Source of the DNA: Paenibacillus sinensis
Lineage (GTDB): Bacteria > Bacillota > Bacilli > Paenibacillales > Paenibacillaceae
DNA length: 64,000 bases
Reading direction: 5' to 3'
Assembly: GCF_019904155.1 (NCBI RefSeq)
Contig: NZ_JAHCMB010000046.1
Location: forward strand, 124,428 to 188,427
Part shown: piece after piece, positions 45,722 to 52,996 of the stretch
How the letters are laid out: the number at the start of each line of letters is the position of its first letter
How positions within the stretch are numbered: position 1 is the stretch's first letter
Program-made: the position numbers and the translations under genes
Notes under the pieces: generated by a model
The model's database searches: none
What the model was told of the DNA's origin: nothing
The model's input: only the letters and a program-made list of their open reading frames with translations

Positions 45722-46816
45722 TTACTGCGAGCCGGATGTTGCGTCATGGCCCGAATGTCCGGAATGTCCAGGCTCAGGTACTGAATCCATCTGCATATTG
45801 GGCATGTTGGGCATGTCGGGCATATTGGACATGTGCTCGCTATGGTCGCTGGAAGAGGATCGAGGCACATCTCCCTCTCCCGCGAAGCTGCCGTTCGTTC
45901 GGCTCAGATGGGCTGTGGACGCGCCTCCGGCCACAAGAAGAAGCAAGGCGGCGGTTAATACGGCAGCCGAAAAATAACGGTTTGGCCTGCCCTGCCGCAC
46001 ACGGGTAGCAGACGCCGTACTCCACACGGAGTCATAAGACTTCCAGAAAAAAAGATCGCGTTCCAGCTTGCGCAATACGAAGCTGAGGGTGACGCCAATC
46101 AGGGAAATACATAGCCCAACGGCAAATATAGGCGTCGTGGCATACGGAGACGAATAATAATTGCTGGACCAATGAAGCAGCCAGCCGAGTCCGGCCAAGC
46201 CTCCCAGCATTTCCCCGGCTACCAGAATAGCCAACAGCAAGATGATCGACGTACGGATTCCCAGCAAAATGGAGGGAGCCGCCCCCGGCAGTATGACTCG
46301 CAGGAATAGCCGGGCCGGTGGGGTTCCCATGCCGCGTGCCGCCTTCAGCAGGTCTGCATCCATATTCTGTACGCCGTTAATGACATGCTGCAGCAAGGGC
46401 CAGAACGCTACCCAGGTGACGATGATCAGCTTCGCCTTCTCGCCGATGCCGAAGAACAGAAGGAACACCGTCATGAGCGAAAAGGGATTCACCTGGGCCA
46501 GAAGACGGAAGAGCGGGTTTAAGCTTGCGGCCAGACCGGGCAGCCAATATCCGAGAATCGCGCCAGCAGGCACAGCCAGCAGTATTGCAGGCACAATGCC
46601 CGCCACCAGCCTCCACAATGTGGCTACCGTATGGCCTAACAAATGCTGGTGGCGCAGAAGATCGACGATCTCCCGCAGTACTGCCGACAACGGCGGGAAG
46701 AAAGTCGGATTGACCAGCCCGCTTCTTGGCAGAAGCTCCCACAGAATACAGACCAGGGCGATGCCGGATATACGCAAGCAAGCGAGCAGCAAAGCCGGAA
46801 GATTCCTGGTTGCCAT
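45722..46816 (-). CDS. SsuC-type ABC permease (A) with extra membrane span and His/Met-rich tail
   Basis: A 364-aa protein, ~100 residues longer than its relatives. Residues 1-260 are a normal SsuC-type permease (CILWELLPRSGLV, EAA loop LKAARGMGTPPARLFLRVILPGAAPSILLGI). After a short basic loop comes an added hydrophobic span (AAVLTAALLLLVAGGAST, ~residues 278-296) and a ~60-residue tail rich in His, Met and Pro (HSEHMSNMPDMPNMPNMQM, then GHSGHSGHD). The added span should place the tail outside the membrane, where it resembles soft-metal (copper-type) binding segments. AGGAGGT lies 9 nt before ATG 46816. First gene of the minus-strand unit and divergent from nifB. Confidence 0.9.
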   Translation of the reverse strand: MATRNLPALLLACLRISGIALVCILWELLPRSGLVNPTFFPPLSAVLREIVDLLRHQHLLGHTVATLWRLVAGIVPAILLAVPAGAILGYWLPGLAASLNPLFRLLAQVNPFSLMTVFLLFFGIGEKAKLIIVTWVAFWPLLQHVINGVQNMDADLLKAARGMGTPPARLFLRVILPGAAPSILLGIRTSIILLLAILVAGEMLGGLAGLGWLLHWSSNYYSSPYATTPIFAVGLCISLIGVTLSFVLRKLERDLFFWKSYDSVWSTASATRVRQGRPNRYFSAAVLTAALLLLVAGGASTAHLSRTNGSFAGEGDVPRSSSSDHSEHMSNMPDMPNMPNMQMDSVPEPGHSGHSGHDATSGSQ

Positions 46817-46872
46817 GAAATGATAACCTCCTGTCGATTCCGTTATTCCTATTTATCTGATGAGTTTTGTAC

Positions 46873-46902
46873 AGTTTAGATTTGTCTTTGTTTTTTTGTC
46901 AA
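46873..46902 (-). promoter_or_regulatory. promoter of the permease A/B unit
   Basis: Minus strand TTGACA (46902-46897), 18-nt spacer, TAAACT (46878-46873), about 57 nt before the permease A start. The -35 box is perfect and the -10 box matches four of six bases. Confidence 0.55.
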
Positions 46903-46955
46903 GCGAGAACATCACGAACTCGCTGAACGACTCTCGGTAGCGCTCCTAACTAAAA

Positions 46956-46983
46956 TTTGTTAATTTCGGATTTGTTAATTTCG
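46956..46983. promoter_or_regulatory. direct-repeat operator between the divergent promoters
   Basis: TTTGTTAATTTCG occurs twice, at 46956-46968 and 46971-46983 (15-bp period), ending 3 bp before the nifB -35 box and ~54 bp upstream of the permease A -35. An exact 13-bp repeat here is very likely a regulator site controlling both directions. The regulator is not identified. Confidence 0.65.
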
Positions 46984-46986
46984 CCG

Positions 46987-47015
46987 TTGACAGGTTCCGG
47001 AGCCCGTTCTATAAT
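46987..47015 (+). promoter_or_regulatory. consensus promoter for the nifB leader
   Basis: Perfect TTGACA (46987-46992), 17-nt spacer, perfect TATAAT (47010-47015). The start point would be near 47022, about 335 nt before the nifB start codon. A direct repeat sits immediately upstream. Confidence 0.88.
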
Positions 47016-47021
47016 ACCCTA

Positions 47022-47320
47022 AAGTATATGGGAATTATAGGATATCGGACTCGGCTGACCGACAAACAGGAAGCCGGATGACTGCACAGCAGTCGTCCGG
47101 CTTTTGCTGCTCTGGCGGATCGATCAGACTGCAGGTGGTGCAGCTTTGCAGAGAGAGCTTCCGTGCCTTTCCGCGGAAAGGCTATATTATCCTGGTCTGT
47201 GGTTGTGATGAATTTCACGACCCAGGCGCTTGTCGCCGGCAGACTGCGCAATATCCCTAGCCAACCGGTTACCCGGAGGCTTGAGGCGAATGGTACTGCC
47301 GTTCGTTTCAAGTCTTTTTT
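47022..47320 (+). ncRNA. ~300-nt structured leader or small RNA ahead of nifB
   Basis: The segment runs from the predicted start of the consensus promoter to an intrinsic terminator. It contains a near-perfect 15-bp hairpin (AAGCCGGATGACTGC / GCAGTCGTCCGGCTT, 47071-47103, loop ACA). Several shorter inverted repeats follow (for example CCTGG...CCAGG around 47191-47225). No convincing gene with a ribosome site lies inside, although an open frame without a good start runs to 47323. It does not match SAM, cobalamin, Moco or T-box consensus features I could check by eye. A riboswitch/attenuator for nifB or an independent RNA are both possible. Confidence 0.5.
47280..47320 (+). terminator. terminator 38 nt ahead of the nifB start
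   Basis: CTTGAGGCGAA / TTCGTTTCAAG (11 bp, two G-U pairs) with an 11-nt loop TGGTACTGCCG, followed by TCTTTTTT. It would stop transcripts from the consensus promoter before nifB unless it is prevented from forming. Confidence 0.75.
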
Positions 47321-47358
47321 GTGATCTGAACCAACAAAAATGAAAGGTGGTGTTCGGG

Positions 47359-48702
47359 TTGCCGAACGAATCGCGCCATCCCTGCTATGATGAAATGGCC
47401 CATCATTATTTTGCCCGCATGCATGTAGCGGTAGCGCCGAAATGCAATATCAACTGCAATTATTGCAATATCAAATATGACTGCGTCAGCGAGAGCCGTC
47501 CCGGAGTCGTCAGCAAGGTGCTTACGCCGCAGGAAGCCTACGACAAGGTGCGCAGCACGCTTGTGGCGCTGCCGCAGCTGACCGTTGTCGGCATCGCCGG
47601 GCCCGGCGATCCGCTGGCGAATCCGCGGGAGACATTCGAGACCTTCAGACTGCTGTCCGAAGGACTGCCTGAACTGCAGCTATGCCTCAGCACCAACGGG
47701 CTGAAGCTGCCCGATTACACGGACGAGATCGTCCGGTACGGAATCAGCCATGTCACGGTTACGGTGAATACCGTGGACCCGGACATCGGGGCAGAGGTGT
47801 ACCGGGCCGTGTCATTCCGCGGCAAGGCTTACCGCGGCAGGGAAGCCGCAGAACTGCTGCTCCATAACCAGCTCGAGGGCATCCGGAAGATTGCCGAGCA
47901 GGGTGTGAAGGTCAAGGTCAATTCCGTTCTAATCCCCGGCGTGAATGACAGCCATCTGATCAAGGTGACCGATGCGGTTAAGGCGGCAGGAGCCTTTTCA
48001 CATAATATTATGCCGCTGATCATCTCGCCGGGCAGTCTGTACGAGAAGGAAGGGCGAACCGCGCCTGCCCCTTCGCTGACGCTTGAGGTGCAGGCGCGCA
48101 GCGAGGCGATTATGCCGGTGATGCGGCATTGCCGTCAATGCCGTGCTGACGCGGTCGGTCTGATCGGCAATGACATCGGTCTCCGGACCGAAGCCGCACC
48201 GGCCCGGGAATACGATCCGGCAGCTCGCGAAGAGGTGCTTCAGCAGCTGGATCGCACGGTCTCGGAGCGCAAGCAGCGTGCAGCCGATGCGGAAGAAGGA
48301 CGTGGCAGCATGCGCATCGCGGTGGCGACGCGGGGCGGGGGCCAGGTGAACGTGCATTTTGGCCATGCCCGCGAGTTCCTCGTGTACGAAGTGTCCGGGC
48401 GCGAGCAGAAGCTGCTGGGCGTGCGGCGGATTCAGGCATACTGCAACGGCAAGTCCGATTGCGGCGATGCGGACAAGGAGTCGATTCTGGAAGAGACCGT
48501 GGCGCTGCTGCAGGATTGCTCGATCGTCCTGTGCGCCGCGATCGGTCCCGGACCGGCCGAGCGGCTGGCCCGCGCCGGGCTGACAGCGCTGGCGCGGAAA
48601 GGTGAGATCAGCGTGCAGCTGGAGCAGTGCGCGAAGTACCACCGCTATTTCTCTTCTGCCGCCTGCTCCCCGCAGGGAGCTTGTCCATCTACCGTGCAAT
48701 AG
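47359..48702 (+). CDS. nifB: NifB, nitrogenase cofactor (NifB-co) synthase with C-terminal NifX domain
   Basis: Radical-SAM enzyme that fuses two [4Fe-4S] units and inserts a carbide to make the 8Fe NifB-co used by nitrogenases. The 447-aa protein has the radical-SAM cysteines Cys29, Cys33 and Cys36 (CNINCNYC). Known K-cluster ligand positions are present: HPCY at 7-10, Cys42 (KYDC) and Cys109 (CLSTNG). ESRPGVVS and GIAGPGDPLANP are also conserved. The C-terminal ~120 residues are a NifX-like domain (MRIAVATRGGG..VNVHFGHAREFLVYEV). TTG 47359 is preferred because AAGGTGGTG lies 6 nt upstream; GTG 47347 is possible. Divergent from the transporter and nitrogenase-like genes, it probably supplies their cofactor. 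Confidence 0.93.
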   Translation: MPNESRHPCYDEMAHHYFARMHVAVAPKCNINCNYCNIKYDCVSESRPGVVSKVLTPQEAYDKVRSTLVALPQLTVVGIAGPGDPLANPRETFETFRLLSEGLPELQLCLSTNGLKLPDYTDEIVRYGISHVTVTVNTVDPDIGAEVYRAVSFRGKAYRGREAAELLLHNQLEGIRKIAEQGVKVKVNSVLIPGVNDSHLIKVTDAVKAAGAFSHNIMPLIISPGSLYEKEGRTAPAPSLTLEVQARSEAIMPVMRHCRQCRADAVGLIGNDIGLRTEAAPAREYDPAAREEVLQQLDRTVSERKQRAADAEEGRGSMRIAVATRGGGQVNVHFGHAREFLVYEVSGREQKLLGVRRIQAYCNGKSDCGDADKESILEETVALLQDCSIVLCAAIGPGPAERLARAGLTALARKGEISVQLEQCAKYHRYFSSAACSPQGACPSTVQ

Positions 48703-48731
48703 CGGTAACCAATCACTTTGAATGAATGGAT

Positions 48732-48772
48732 AAGCGGGCTTCGCAGCTTAACGGCTGCGAAGCCCGCTTTTT
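48732..48772 (+). terminator. intrinsic terminator after nifB
   Basis: Perfect 15-bp stem AAGCGGGCTTCGCAG / CTGCGAAGCCCGCTT with an 8-nt loop and a run of T. Confidence 0.93.
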
Positions 48773-48790
48773 GCTGCTGCGCCTGCCATG

Positions 48791-48880
48791 CTTAGGCGAT
48801 AACTTGTCGGTGAAAGTCCGCAGCAGACTTGGCAGCAGGAAGTGTTAGCCTTAGTTAATAGGGTCGTCGCGAGGCGAAAA
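48791..48880 (+). mobile_element. relic of a group II intron (5' domain I part)
   Basis: The stretch contains ACTTGTCGGTGAAAGTCCG, then GGCAGCAGGAAGTGTTAGCC and GGGTCGTCGCGAGGCGAAA. In this order and spacing it resembles the 5' RNA part of bacterial group II introns with LtrA-type reverse transcriptases. The match fades after ~48880, and no domain V hairpin or reverse transcriptase follows, so it is a truncated remnant between the nifB terminator and the sugar operon. The call is from memory of such introns. Confidence 0.5.
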
Positions 48881-49016
48881 GACCACCTGTCATAGTCGTC
48901 CAGCACGCTGCCGGTGTGAAAATGGTCATCTCCACCGTGAAATCCGTCTACAATTTCAAGTCGGTTCTCCCTGATGAGAACGCTCTCCTCACTCCTTGAG
49001 CAGAATAGATGTTTGC

Positions 49017-49035
49017 TACAATGAAAGCGCAAACA
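49017..49035 (+). promoter_or_regulatory. -10 box and overlapping cre (CcpA) site of the sugar operon
   Basis: ATGAAAGCGCAAACA (49021-49035) fits the cre consensus WTGNAANCGNWNNCW at every position. It overlaps TACAAT (49017-49022), a -10-like box with only a weak -35 upstream. CcpA binding here would repress transcription when preferred sugars are present. Confidence 0.75.
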
Positions 49036-49061
49036 TTTTATCGTAGATAGGAGATTCTGCC

Positions 49062-50021
49062 ATGGGAGTACCCTCTGAAGAGCTACTGCCCGCCGTACAG
49101 CCGGCTAAATCCCCCAAGCGGAGGCTGCAGAACAAGCACAAGCTGTTTCTTATGGCGCTTCCGTTCCTGATCGTGACTTTTATCTTCTATTATTTACCGA
49201 TCAGCGGATGGATTTACGCATTCTATGATTTCATCCCAGGGATTCCATTGCACGATACGCCTTATGTCGGCCTGAAATGGTTCAGGACCATCATAGCCAA
49301 TCCCACACAGACTCAAGAAGTGCTTCGCGTCATGAAGAATACGATTGCCATGAGCTCGCTCAGCCTCATCACCTCGTTCTTCCCGGTCGTATTCGCCATC
49401 TTTCTCACCGAGATTAAGGCAGGATGGTACCGCAAAATGGTCCAGACCCTGACCACGATCCCGAACTTCATCAGCTGGATACTCGTGTACGCGCTCGCTT
49501 TCTCGCTGTTCTCCGTCGACAGCGGAGTGGTGACCCATCTGCTGGTGCAGCTTGGGGTGGTGGATGAAGGCTATAATTTTCTCGCCTCCAGCTCGCATGT
49601 CTGGGTGACCATGATTCTCTGGTACTGGTGGAAGTCGCTGGGCTGGGGAGCCATTCTGTATCTGGCGGCGATTTCAGGGATTGATCAGGAGCTATACGAG
49701 GCAGCGGAGGTAGACGGAGCAAGCCGTTTCCGCAAAATCTGGCATATCACGATTCCCGGCATCATTCCGACCTTCTTCGTGCTGCTGCTGCTCTCGATCG
49801 GCAACTTCGTGAACAACGGCATGGAGCAATATTTTGCCTTCCAGAATGCGATGAACAAGGATTCGATCGAAGTGCTGGATTTGTATGTGTACAACATCGC
49901 CTTCGCCAACAACTTCCCGTTCGCCACGGCGGTCAGCATGTTGAAATCGGTCATCAGCGTTATTCTGCTCTTCGGCGCCAATGCCCTGTCCCGCGTGGTT
50001 CGGGATGAATCGATCATATAA
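49062..50021 (+). CDS. carbohydrate ABC permease, LplB type
   Basis: A 319-aa membrane subunit of the CUT1 sugar-transporter class. The N-terminal FLMALPFLIVTFIFYYLPISGWIYAFYDF is the LplB/YtlB hallmark, and the EAA loop is LYEAAEVDGASRFRKIWHITIPGIIPTFFV. About six spans. AGGAG precedes ATG 49062. A cre site overlaps the promoter. With the next gene it forms the channel; no ATPase is in the operon, as usual for systems that share MsmX. Confidence 0.93.
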   Translation: MGVPSEELLPAVQPAKSPKRRLQNKHKLFLMALPFLIVTFIFYYLPISGWIYAFYDFIPGIPLHDTPYVGLKWFRTIIANPTQTQEVLRVMKNTIAMSSLSLITSFFPVVFAIFLTEIKAGWYRKMVQTLTTIPNFISWILVYALAFSLFSVDSGVVTHLLVQLGVVDEGYNFLASSSHVWVTMILWYWWKSLGWGAILYLAAISGIDQELYEAAEVDGASRFRKIWHITIPGIIPTFFVLLLLSIGNFVNNGMEQYFAFQNAMNKDSIEVLDLYVYNIAFANNFPFATAVSMLKSVISVILLFGANALSRVVRDESII

Positions 50022-50034
50022 GGAGGCGTTCCAG

Positions 50035-50928
50035 ATGCGAAGACGACGGAAGCCCGGCGACGCCATCTTTCAGATAGCGCTCTATGTGCTGTACGGGCTG
50101 TTCACCTTAAGCTGTATTTATCCGTTCTATTACCTGTTCATCAACACAATCAGCTCCAATGATCTCAGCGCAGGGGGTTACATCAACTTCTATCCGCGGG
50201 GCATTCATTTTGACAACTATTCCAAAGTGCTGATGATCAGCGGTCTGAGCCATGCAGCCCTTGTCTCGGTCTACCGGACGGTGGTCGGAACTTTGTTGAC
50301 GGTTGGCTCATCGGCGTTCCTCGGCTATCTGTTTACCAAGAAGGAAATGTGGGGCCGTCAGATCTGGTACCGGAGCATTGTTGTAACCATGTATTTCAGC
50401 GCCGGTCTGATCCCGTGGTACATCACCATGAACAATCTGCATTTGACCAACAACTATTTGGCATACGTCCTGCCCACCATCATTACACCGTTCAATATTA
50501 TTCTCGTCAAAACATTCGTGGAAGCGATTCCGGCTTCGCTGGAGGAGTCGGCCGGCATAGACGGCGCAGGGTATTTGCGGGTGTTCTGGAGTATCATTGT
50601 TCCGCTGACCACGCCCATCCTTGCGACCATCACGATTTTTTCGGCGGTGAACCAATGGAATTCCTTCGTCGATACCGCTTTTTTGATGACGGATACCAAA
50701 TATTTCACGCTCCAGTTCCTGCTGTGGCGTTACTTGAACGAGTCAAGCTCGCTTGCGGCGCTGATCCGGAGTTCGCCGGATATGGCTGCAAGCATTCAGA
50801 ATATGCAGACCCCGACTTCCGTACGGATGACAGTCACGATGATCGTGGTGCTGCCGATTCTGATCGTCTATCCGTTCTTCCAGCGTTATTTCGTGAAAGG
50901 CATTATGATCGGAGCGGTCAAGGGATAA
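50035..50928 (+). CDS. carbohydrate ABC permease, LplC type
   Basis: A 297-aa membrane subunit paired with the preceding one. It has FTLSCIYPFYYLFINTISSND, the YPRGIHFDNYSKVL segment and the EAA loop EESAGIDGAGYLRVFWSIIVPLTTPILATI, and ends in PFFQRYFVKGIMIGAVKG, the standard LplC ending. ATG 50035 is chosen because AGGAGG lies 8 nt upstream; the frame is open to 49981 within the previous gene. Confidence 0.93.
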   Translation: MRRRRKPGDAIFQIALYVLYGLFTLSCIYPFYYLFINTISSNDLSAGGYINFYPRGIHFDNYSKVLMISGLSHAALVSVYRTVVGTLLTVGSSAFLGYLFTKKEMWGRQIWYRSIVVTMYFSAGLIPWYITMNNLHLTNNYLAYVLPTIITPFNIILVKTFVEAIPASLEESAGIDGAGYLRVFWSIIVPLTTPILATITIFSAVNQWNSFVDTAFLMTDTKYFTLQFLLWRYLNESSSLAALIRSSPDMAASIQNMQTPTSVRMTVTMIVVLPILIVYPFFQRYFVKGIMIGAVKG

Positions 50929-51036
50929 GCCGCCGCTTCCGGAAATTGGAGTCCGGCTTGGCGCTCACACGCGAAGCTTGAACTTATAATCGCAAAGCTG
51001 GTTCTTGTTCTCAACAACTTATAGGGGGATGAGGGT

Positions 51037-52872
51037 ATGAAATTACGCAAATTTTATGTGCTGCTGCTCAGCTTCATGCTGATTGCTGCGCTGACGGCGT
51101 GCGGTGGTAACAACAGCACAGGCAGCTCCAGCTCCAGCAGTCCGGCTGGGGCCAAGCCGAGTGCGGCGGGTACGGACACTGCCGGGCAGACAGCTGCGCC
51201 GGAGAGTGGGGGACTCGACCATTCGAAGCCGCTGAAGCTGACCGTATTCTCGACAACGGCCAATTATGCGGGTCCGCAGATCGGCTGGTTCGCCAAGGTG
51301 ATCAAGGACAAATTCAATATTGAGCTGGATATCGTCGCATCGAATCTCACCGGAGGGGACAACAAAATCTCCGCAATGATGGCCTCGGGCAACCTCGGCG
51401 ACATCATCGTCTTCGGGGATGACAAGAACCATTATCCGAATGCGATCAAAGGCGGGCTGCTGCTGGATTGGACGAAAGACGGCCTGCTGGACAAATACGG
51501 CGCCGACATCGTCAAGACGTTCCCGAAAGCGATCGAGAAAGCCAAGACAGCCTTCGGAGGCGGAAGCGCGGTGTACGGCATCGGCAACGGCGTAGCGACT
51601 AACCCCTCCGGTCCTTCCGAGGGCAAGGATATGACATGGGGGCCTGATCTGCGCTGGGATCTGTATCAGAAGCTAGGGGCGCCCGAGATAGGCAGCATTG
51701 AAGACTATTTGCCCTTGCTGAAGAAGATGCAGGAACTGGAGCCCAAGAATGAGCAGGGCAAGAAGACGTATGCGTTCTCGCTGTGGTCCGACTGGGACGG
51801 CAATTATAAAATGACGCTTGCCAAGCAATTCGCCAATATGATGGGCTATGATGAAATTCCGGACACCGCCGTCTATGTCAAAGCGGACGAAGACAAGTAC
51901 TATGATTTTCTGTCCGCGGACAGCTGGTACATGAAATCGCTGAAGCTGTATTTTGAAGCGAATCAGATGGGTCTGCTGGACCCTGATTCCTTGACTCAGA
52001 AGTTCGATGATGTTGTAGCGAAATACAAGGACGGACGTCTGCTGTTCTCCTGGTTCCCTTGGCTTGGAGCCGCCAACTACAATACCCCGGAGCGTACAGC
52101 TGAAGGCAAAGGCTTCGCACTTGTGCCGTTCAAGGATGAACTGATGTATTCGACAGGCTTCAATGTGTACGGCGGCAACGGCATCATCGCCATCGGCGCC
52201 AAAGCCAAGGACCCGGAACGTATTATGGAGTTCATCAACTGGATGTACACGCCTGAAGGCGCCATGATTTCGGCAGGAAGCGGCACGGCGGTGCCGAATG
52301 GTCCGAAGGGACTGACCTGGGATATTGACGCAAGCGGCAAGCCGGTCGTAACCGATTTTGGCTGGCAGGCTTACGCGGATCAACAGAATACGAAAGTGCC
52401 TGAAGAATATGGCGGCGGCGACTATTATTACGGATCGAACCAGATGAATTTCTCCTTCGTTGTTCCGGCCATGGTGAACCCGGAGACGAATGAACCGTTT
52501 GACCATAATCTGTGGGAGACCTCGCTGAAGCGCAATCCCTCCAAGCTGGACAGCGATTGGAGAGCGAAGATGGGTGTGCTGACGGCCAAGGAGTATTTTG
52601 AGAAGAACAATAAGCTGGCGGTGGCGCCACAAGGCTTCACGGGCAAAGAGCCGCTGACCATGGATAAGACGCTGGAGCAGAAGAACAAGCAAATCGGAAC
52701 CGTCATTCAGCAGATGTCCTGGAAAATGATCTTTGCCAAGGACCAGGCCGAATATGACAAGCTGAACAAGGAAATGCACGACAAAGTAAATGGCTTGGGC
52801 TACGCCGAGGTGATGGATTTCTCCGTCAAAAAGGCGCAGGAGCTGTTCGAAGCCCGGAAGAGTGTTAAATAA
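51037..52872 (+). CDS. carbohydrate-binding lipoprotein, LplA type
   Basis: A 611-aa extracellular receptor of the cluster D/LplA class. The signal peptide ends in lipobox LTACGGN, followed by a Ser/Gly linker. The mature part begins KPLKLTVFSTTANYAGPQIGW and has the alpha-beta lobes of sugar-binding proteins (LGDIIVFGDDKN, ALVPFKDELMYSTGFNVYGGNGIIAIGAKAKDPERIMEFINWMY). GGGGGATGAGGG precedes ATG 51037. Third gene of the operon after both permeases; the ligand is probably an oligosaccharide, exact type unknown. Confidence 0.92.
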   Translation: MKLRKFYVLLLSFMLIAALTACGGNNSTGSSSSSSPAGAKPSAAGTDTAGQTAAPESGGLDHSKPLKLTVFSTTANYAGPQIGWFAKVIKDKFNIELDIVASNLTGGDNKISAMMASGNLGDIIVFGDDKNHYPNAIKGGLLLDWTKDGLLDKYGADIVKTFPKAIEKAKTAFGGGSAVYGIGNGVATNPSGPSEGKDMTWGPDLRWDLYQKLGAPEIGSIEDYLPLLKKMQELEPKNEQGKKTYAFSLWSDWDGNYKMTLAKQFANMMGYDEIPDTAVYVKADEDKYYDFLSADSWYMKSLKLYFEANQMGLLDPDSLTQKFDDVVAKYKDGRLLFSWFPWLGAANYNTPERTAEGKGFALVPFKDELMYSTGFNVYGGNGIIAIGAKAKDPERIMEFINWMYTPEGAMISAGSGTAVPNGPKGLTWDIDASGKPVVTDFGWQAYADQQNTKVPEEYGGGDYYYGSNQMNFSFVVPAMVNPETNEPFDHNLWETSLKRNPSKLDSDWRAKMGVLTAKEYFEKNNKLAVAPQGFTGKEPLTMDKTLEQKNKQIGTVIQQMSWKMIFAKDQAEYDKLNKEMHDKVNGLGYAEVMDFSVKKAQELFEARKSVK

Positions 52873-52962
52873 GGATAGCAGTCGCAAGGCAGGGCGGCCA
52901 ATGGCCGCTGCTGCCTTGTTCTATTCAGCCCGGTGTGAAATATGATATGCTGAATGATATAA

Positions 52963-52976
52963 ATAAAACGCTTTCA
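52963..52976 (+). promoter_or_regulatory. weak cre-like site before the sensor kinase
   Basis: ATAAAACGCTTTCA resembles the cre consensus but has two mismatches in its left half. Possible second CcpA site in the 124-nt gap between the binding-protein and kinase genes. Confidence 0.3.
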
Positions 52977-52996
52977 TTAAAGAGATGGGGATCTCT

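Noticed and set aside
47009-47311. 100-codon minus-strand frame and a plus-strand frame ending at 47323 in the nifB leader
   Set aside because: Neither has a convincing ribosome site or recognisable family, and the region is bounded by a promoter and a terminator, which fits an RNA leader better. A small protein cannot be fully excluded.
47280-47320. T-box antiterminator-like word TGGTACTGCCG
   Set aside because: It lies in the terminator loop and no Stem I/specifier features or the full T-box consensus are visible upstream.
38898-48702. A nitrogen-fixation (nif) cluster
   Set aside because: No nifH, nifE or nifN is present, and the NifD-like subunit lacks the equivalents of Gln191, His195 and His442.
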